Shown: in pieces, positions 60,817-60,895 of the stretch | Position numbering within the stretch: position 1 is the first letter of the stretch | Layout: the number at the start of each line of letters is the position of its first letter | Source of the DNA: Eubacterium sp. | Lineage (GTDB): Bacteria; Bacillota; Clostridia; Peptostreptococcales; Anaerovoracaceae | Direction: 5' to 3' | Assembly (NCBI GenBank): GCA_021769965.1 | Contig: JAETRU010000015.1 | Span: 1 to 60,895, forward strand | DNA length: 60,895 nucleotides | The notes under the pieces: model-generated | Told to the model about the DNA's origin: nothing | The model's database searches: none | The model's input: only the letters and a program-made list of their open reading frames with translations | Made by a program: the position numbers and the translations under genes

Positions 60817-60895
60817 TTCCGGAAAGGTTTCACCGTTGAACAGAAAAACTCCTTCTGCTATACTTGGAATGCGGTCTGTCAGCTGCAATCAAAGA

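Noticed and set aside
59080-60888. 602-codon open frame on the minus strand
   Set aside because: It lies opposite glnS, whose HIGH and MSKR motifs are clear; the antisense frame shows no family, no ribosome site and runs through the terminator.

Overview
The window looks like the chromosome of an anaerobic Firmicute of class Clostridia, probably a gut or amino-acid-fermenting member; the family cannot be fixed from sequence alone. Signs are AGGAGG-type ribosome binding sites, moderate GC, ferredoxin-linked 2-oxoacid oxidoreductase, a glycyl-radical enzyme, 4-hydroxybutyryl-CoA dehydratase, short clostridial-type ThiC, sigma-54 control of catabolism, an ISLre2-type transposase, and many GntR/IclR/AraC regulators. 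No tRNA, rRNA, CRISPR array or prophage was seen.

Layout. 0-6 kb: the 3' part of an ISLre2 transposase, TPP-riboswitch-controlled thiC, a patatin-like lipase (minus strand) and a sirtuin-surE-DUF2156 run. 6-8.6 kb: a strongly codon-biased thiolase with two promoters and a palindromic operator, a 37-nt intergenic repeat, and a DUF3990/DUF3791 pair resembling a toxin-antitoxin module. 8.6-13.2 kb: a sigma-54 operon (three palindromic upstream activator sites, a -24/-12 promoter, YfcC transporter, opine-dehydrogenase-family enzyme and its own sigma-54 activator). 13.2-17 kb: remnants of a DUF4143 ATPase and an AraC gene, a PocR/AraC regulator and a highly expressed-looking MtaA/UroD-type methyltransferase. 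17-20.6 kb: a P-loop ATPase, a structured leader and a four-subunit 2-oxoacid:ferredoxin oxidoreductase. 20.6-25.9 kb: a dipeptide-use locus (XRE-cupin regulator, dipeptide epimerase, DUF819 transporter frameshifted in an A7 run, CocE-type hydrolase). 26-32.3 kb: BlaI/BlaR1-type pair in tandem with CCA-adding enzyme, EFR1 ferredoxin protein and a lipoprotein gene broken by a stop codon. 32.4-33.6 kb: MFS transporter.

33.7-55.6 kb is the standout. Two local GntR regulators and one IclR regulator flank three divergent or tandem operons: (i) AGCS symporter, small GlcG/HbpS-like protein, beta-barrel-like orphan protein, SDR, phosphofructokinase; (ii) a 785-aa glycyl-radical enzyme with unusual active-site surroundings, its activase, a VOC protein, a second PF03928-type protein and a Gfo/Idh/MocA oxidoreductase; (iii) Fe-alcohol dehydrogenase, split transketolase, Zn-alcohol dehydrogenase, aldehyde dehydrogenase, 4-hydroxybutyryl-CoA dehydratase with all four cluster ligands, 4-hydroxybutyrate CoA-transferase and class II aldolase. 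The end of the path reads clearly (C4 semialdehyde to 4-hydroxybutyrate to crotonyl-CoA); the substrate of the glycyl-radical enzyme is not known to me. I infer an undescribed fermentative pathway feeding polyhydroxylated or amino-hydroxylated carbon into crotonyl-CoA.

55.6-60.9 kb: YitT membrane protein, an autoregulated-looking DUF4143 ATPase, an AIM24/TIGR00266 protein, glutaminyl-tRNA synthetase, and a second identical copy of the 37-nt repeat.
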